A stretch of DNA of 6,683 nucleotides from a bacterium (GTDB lineage Bacteria > Patescibacteriota > Microgenomatia > Levybacterales > UBA12049): assembly GCA_021820025.1 (NCBI GenBank), contig JAKAEF010000058.1:1-6683 (forward strand), read 5' to 3'. Shown piece by piece: positions 4,242 to 6,683 of this stretch (its first letter is position 1; each line of letters starts with the position of its first letter). The translations under genes and the position numbers were made by a program. The notes below the pieces were generated by a model. The model ran no database searches. It had not been told where the DNA came from and saw only the letters and a list, made by a program, of their open reading frames with translations.

Positions 4242-4245
4242 AAAT

Positions 4246-4971
4246 ATGAGAGAAAGAAATGTTGTTGGATTAGATGTTGACAGCACAGCTGTAGACAAAG
4301 AAGGACTCAATTGGTTAGCAGATAGAAAAGGTGTCGGAAATCAAGTTAAGAAATTAACGGAAGACTCCATGAACGGACGCATACCTGTTGAGCAGGTAAT
4401 GCCATTAAAAATGGATATTATCAGTCCTTCAAGAAGTGACATTGCAGCACTAAGTCAAGAATATCTTGCACATGTATCGCCTGATCTAGTTCAGGTTGTA
4501 CAAGAGTTGAAAAGAGCGGGAAAACATGTAGTAATTATTACAGGAAACTTTCATGAAGCTATAGATCCTCTTGCAGAATCTTTAGGACTTGACCCAGAAC
4601 ATGATGTTTTTGCAAATAATCTTTTATTTGATGCAAATGGGGATTATGCAGGATTTGTAGAAAATTACCATCTTATGCATGATGATGGAAAACAACAGGT
4701 AGTTAAAGAGTTACGACAACAATATCGCCATATAACACATGTTGGTGATTCCATGGGCGACATGCTTGCTGGTGCAGATATATTTATAGGATATGGGGGA
4801 GCAGCAATAAGAAGTCAGGTCCTTATACAATCCGAACTTTATATTCCAGGACCAAGTTTAGCACCAGTGCTTTCTGTTGAACTATCTCGAAGACAATTAA
4901 GACATATTCCTGATCAAAGCCTTAGAGAAAGAGCTCAATCAGGATTATTAGTCAGAAGAGGAGTTCATTAA
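4246..4971 (+). CDS. SerB-like HAD phosphatase (phosphoserine phosphatase family)
   Basis: A 241-residue HAD hydrolase. Motif I is D10-V-D12-S-T (nucleophile D10, acid/base D12), followed by the SerB-type cap start KEGLNWLADRKGVG (18-31) and LTEDSMNGRIP (37-47). Motif II is T99-G100-N101-F102, motif III is K149 (DDGKQQVV), and motif IV is G167-D168-S169-x-x-D172. ANNLLFDANGDYAGF (123-137) also matches SerB. Phosphoserine phosphatase makes serine from phosphoserine in the cytoplasm; other small phosphorylated metabolites are possible. Motif II differs from the usual SGG of SerB (T-G-N here), and there is an unusual basic C-terminal extension (about 205-241). It lies directly behind two Thr attenuators and 66 nt before thrS, so its substrate may relate to serine/threonine metabolism; that is inference. 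Confidence 0.8.
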   Translation: MRERNVVGLDVDSTAVDKEGLNWLADRKGVGNQVKKLTEDSMNGRIPVEQVMPLKMDIISPSRSDIAALSQEYLAHVSPDLVQVVQELKRAGKHVVIITGNFHEAIDPLAESLGLDPEHDVFANNLLFDANGDYAGFVENYHLMHDDGKQQVVKELRQQYRHITHVGDSMGDMLAGADIFIGYGGAAIRSQVLIQSELYIPGPSLAPVLSVELSRRQLRHIPDQSLRERAQSGLLVRRGVH

Positions 4972-4974
4972 ACC

Positions 4975-5011
4975 AAAGCAGGACAGACATGCTAGCTGTC
5001 TTTCCTGCTTT
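4975..5011 (+). other. Intercistronic hairpin between serB-like gene and thrS
   Basis: AAAGCAGGA (4975-4983) pairs with TCCTGCTTT (5003-5011), and AGACA (4985-4989) with TGTCT (4997-5001), with one C/T mismatch and a 7-nt loop. The stem is strong, but it is followed by ATAAAAAAAA rather than a T tract, so it is a poor terminator on either strand. It may set the ratio of the two gene products by partial termination, RNA processing or 3'-end protection. Confidence 0.6.
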
Positions 5012-5037
5012 ATAAAAAAAATTCTTTTTGATAATAT

Positions 5038-6683
5038 ATGAAACAGATGACAAACATAAATAAATTAGAACACGCAAGACATTCTGCAGCGCATTTATTT
5101 GCAGCAGCTATTCTTGAATTGTGGCCAAATACAAAAATCGCCATAGGACCTGCTATTGAAAATGGGTTTTATTACGATGCAGATTATGGAAATGAAAAAA
5201 TTTCAGAAGCGGATTTTGCAAAAATTGAGCAAAAAATGCATGAATTGGTTAAATCCTGGCATGGATTTAGTCATAGAGAAGTATCGGAACAAGAAGCCCG
5301 CGAAATATACAAAAATAATCCATATAAATTAGAACTTATAGATGAAATTGTTAAAAAGGGAGAATCAATTACACTCTATACTTCTGGAAATTTTACCGAT
5401 CTTTGCCGCGGAGGGCATTCAGAAAATCCAAAAGAAGACTTAAAATATTTTAAACTTTTAAAAATTGCAGGAGCATATTGGAGAGGAAGCGAAAAAAATC
5501 CTATGCTCACAAGAATCTATGGAACGCTTTTCTTTACGAAAGAAGAATTAGAACAATATTTGCATCAATTAGAAGAAGCAGAAAAACGAGACCACAAAAA
5601 ATTAGGAAGAGAACAAGAATTATTTATTTTTGTTGATAGTGCTCCTGGCATGCCATATTGGCTACCAAATGGAATGATTATTTTTAATCAACTTTTGTCT
5701 TTCTCACGAGAAATCCATAAAAAATTTGGGTATCAAGAAATAATGACACCAATTTTAAATAAAAAAGAATTATACGAAACATCTGGACATTGGCAACATT
5801 ATAGAGAAGACATGTTTATTTCTCCCATGAGTTTTTTAAGAGACGATTCAGAAAATATTTATGAGGGCTCAGAAGTATTTGGAATTAAACCAATGAATTG
5901 TCCTAACGCAATGACTGTTTTTGGTTCAAAGACCAGAAGCTATAGAAATTTACCTATGAGACTTTCCGAAACAACTGCACTGCATAGATTTGAGCTTTCT
6001 GGAACCTTAAACGGGCTTTTTAGAGCAAGAGAATTCCATCAGGATGATTCTCATACATTTCTTGCATTAGATACAGTTGGACAAGAAATTAAAGAGCTAA
6101 TGGAAATGATCTCAATATTCTATAAACCTTTTAATTTGCAATATAGACTGAGATTTGGAACAAGACCTGAAAAGTTTATGGGAGATAAAAGTGACTGGGA
6201 TATTGCCGAACAAAAATTAAAAGAAGCATTAGTAGAAAGTGGCAACGAGTTTTTTGATGCGCCAGGAGAAGGAGCATTTTATGGCCCAAAAATCGATATT
6301 TTAATGAAAGATTCCTTAGGTCGAGAATGGCAAACAGGAACAATACAATTAGACTTTCAGCAACCAAAAAACTTTAAGTTAAAATATACTGATTCAGAAG
6401 GAATAGAAAGACAACCTGTAGCTATTCATAAAGCAATTTATGGATCTTTTGAACGGTTTATTGGTATTTTAACTGAACATTTTATAGGAAAATTCCCATT
6501 ATGGCTCTCCCCAGTACAAGTCGCTCTTTTACCAATAGCAGACAGACACAATGAATATGCCAAAAAGGTGGCTGAAAAGCTAAAATCTAAGGGTATTCGG
6601 GTAGCAGTAGACGAGTCTGCAGAGCGTCTTCAAGCCAAAATCCGTAACCATACTTTACAAAAAGTACCATTTATGGGTATAAT
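5038..6683 (+). CDS. thrS: Threonyl-tRNA synthetase lacking TGS domain (3' end outside window)
   Basis: Charges tRNA-Thr with threonine; 548 residues are visible. The protein starts directly with the N2 editing domain: H15-x3-H19 (HSAAH) and C123-x3-H127 (CRGGH) are the editing-site residues, so Ser-tRNA(Thr) proofreading should be intact. The class II catalytic core follows: zinc ligands C288 (MNCPNAM), H339 (QDDSHTF) and H464 (AIHKAIYG), motif 2 around HRFELSGTLNGLFRARE (312-332), and motif 3 in YGSFERFIG. The window ends in the anticodon-binding domain (PVQVALLPIADRHNEYAKK onward), probably 30-40 residues short of the stop. The usual N-terminal TGS domain (about 60 residues) is absent, and the in-frame TAA at 5032-5034 excludes a longer N-terminus. 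ATG 5047 is an alternative start. No SD is visible. Two Thr attenuators lie upstream of its operon. Confidence 0.95.
   Translation, partial: MKQMTNINKLEHARHSAAHLFAAAILELWPNTKIAIGPAIENGFYYDADYGNEKISEADFAKIEQKMHELVKSWHGFSHREVSEQEAREIYKNNPYKLELIDEIVKKGESITLYTSGNFTDLCRGGHSENPKEDLKYFKLLKIAGAYWRGSEKNPMLTRIYGTLFFTKEELEQYLHQLEEAEKRDHKKLGREQELFIFVDSAPGMPYWLPNGMIIFNQLLSFSREIHKKFGYQEIMTPILNKKELYETSGHWQHYREDMFISPMSFLRDDSENIYEGSEVFGIKPMNCPNAMTVFGSKTRSYRNLPMRLSETTALHRFELSGTLNGLFRAREFHQDDSHTFLALDTVGQEIKELMEMISIFYKPFNLQYRLRFGTRPEKFMGDKSDWDIAEQKLKEALVESGNEFFDAPGEGAFYGPKIDILMKDSLGREWQTGTIQLDFQQPKNFKLKYTDSEGIERQPVAIHKAIYGSFERFIGILTEHFIGKFPLWLSPVQVALLPIADRHNEYAKKVAEKLKSKGIRVAVDESAERLQAKIRNHTLQKVPFMGI

Noticed and set aside
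4165..4245. Longer phosphatase reading from ATG 4165
   Set aside because: It would run through the second terminator, adds residues with no family similarity, and ignores the perfect SD at 4231-4241 that serves ATG 4246.
3980..4245. T-box riboswitch upstream of thrS
   Set aside because: There is no T-box consensus (TGGNACCGCG type) or long stem I, and the leader holds translated Thr runs, which fit ribosome-mediated attenuation.
1..6683. Recoded UGA codon, as in some CPR lineages
   Set aside because: No gene needs an in-frame TGA to stay open. TGA is merely unused as a gene stop, which AT bias and a small sample can explain.
1..6683. CRISPR arrays, insertion sequences or integrated elements
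   Set aside because: There are no spaced direct repeats, transposase genes or terminal inverted repeats; the only repeat unit is the duplicated attenuator.

Overview
The window is AT-rich, gene-dense and compact. Several traits suggest a member of the Candidate Phyla Radiation (Patescibacteria, probably Microgenomates-like): a trigger factor without its PPIase domain, a threonyl-tRNA synthetase without its TGS domain, a Gln/Lys-rich protein resembling an uncharacterised family I associate with Microgenomates, very short intergenic gaps, and few Shine-Dalgarno (SD) sites. This placement is inferred from gene content; no marker gene proves it. All real genes are on the + strand. No gene stop is TGA, and no gene has an internal TGA, so nothing points to a recoded stop codon.

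Layout. (1) 1-921: the 3' end of one lysozyme-like gene, then a complete secreted paralog. Between them is a near-consensus promoter followed at once by a terminator-like hairpin and a second hairpin. (2) 905-2626: a promoter, tRNA-Leu(UAG), a PPIase-less trigger factor and a Gln/Lys-rich protein of unknown function. (3) 2651-3977: an extended -10 promoter, tRNA-Val(GAC), an unrecognised 132-aa protein, an HD-domain hydrolase and a 72-aa membrane protein resembling DUF5665. In both (2) and (3) the first protein start lies 10-13 nt after the tRNA and has no SD. (4) 3980-6683: a regulatory leader, a SerB-like HAD phosphatase, and threonyl-tRNA synthetase (thrS), which runs off the window.

The most interesting element is the leader at 3980-4245. 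It holds two tandem transcription attenuators of the thrL/trpL type. Each has a short leader peptide with a run of Thr codons (MANQFISTTTTIS with four; MKKYIFIIETTTTTQFFWEC with five). Each is followed by the segments needed for mutually exclusive 1:2, 2:3 (antiterminator) and 3:4 (terminator) hairpins, and each ends in an almost identical ACCTCCC/GGGAGGT terminator with seven T residues. The genes downstream are a phosphoserine-phosphatase-like enzyme and thrS. The sequence therefore predicts an operon that senses threonyl-tRNA charging through two serial ribosome-stalling switches. Ribosome-mediated attenuation is well known in Proteobacteria (thrABC, trp, his, pheST). A double Thr-leader switch ahead of thrS in a CPR-like genome is, as far as I know, not described.
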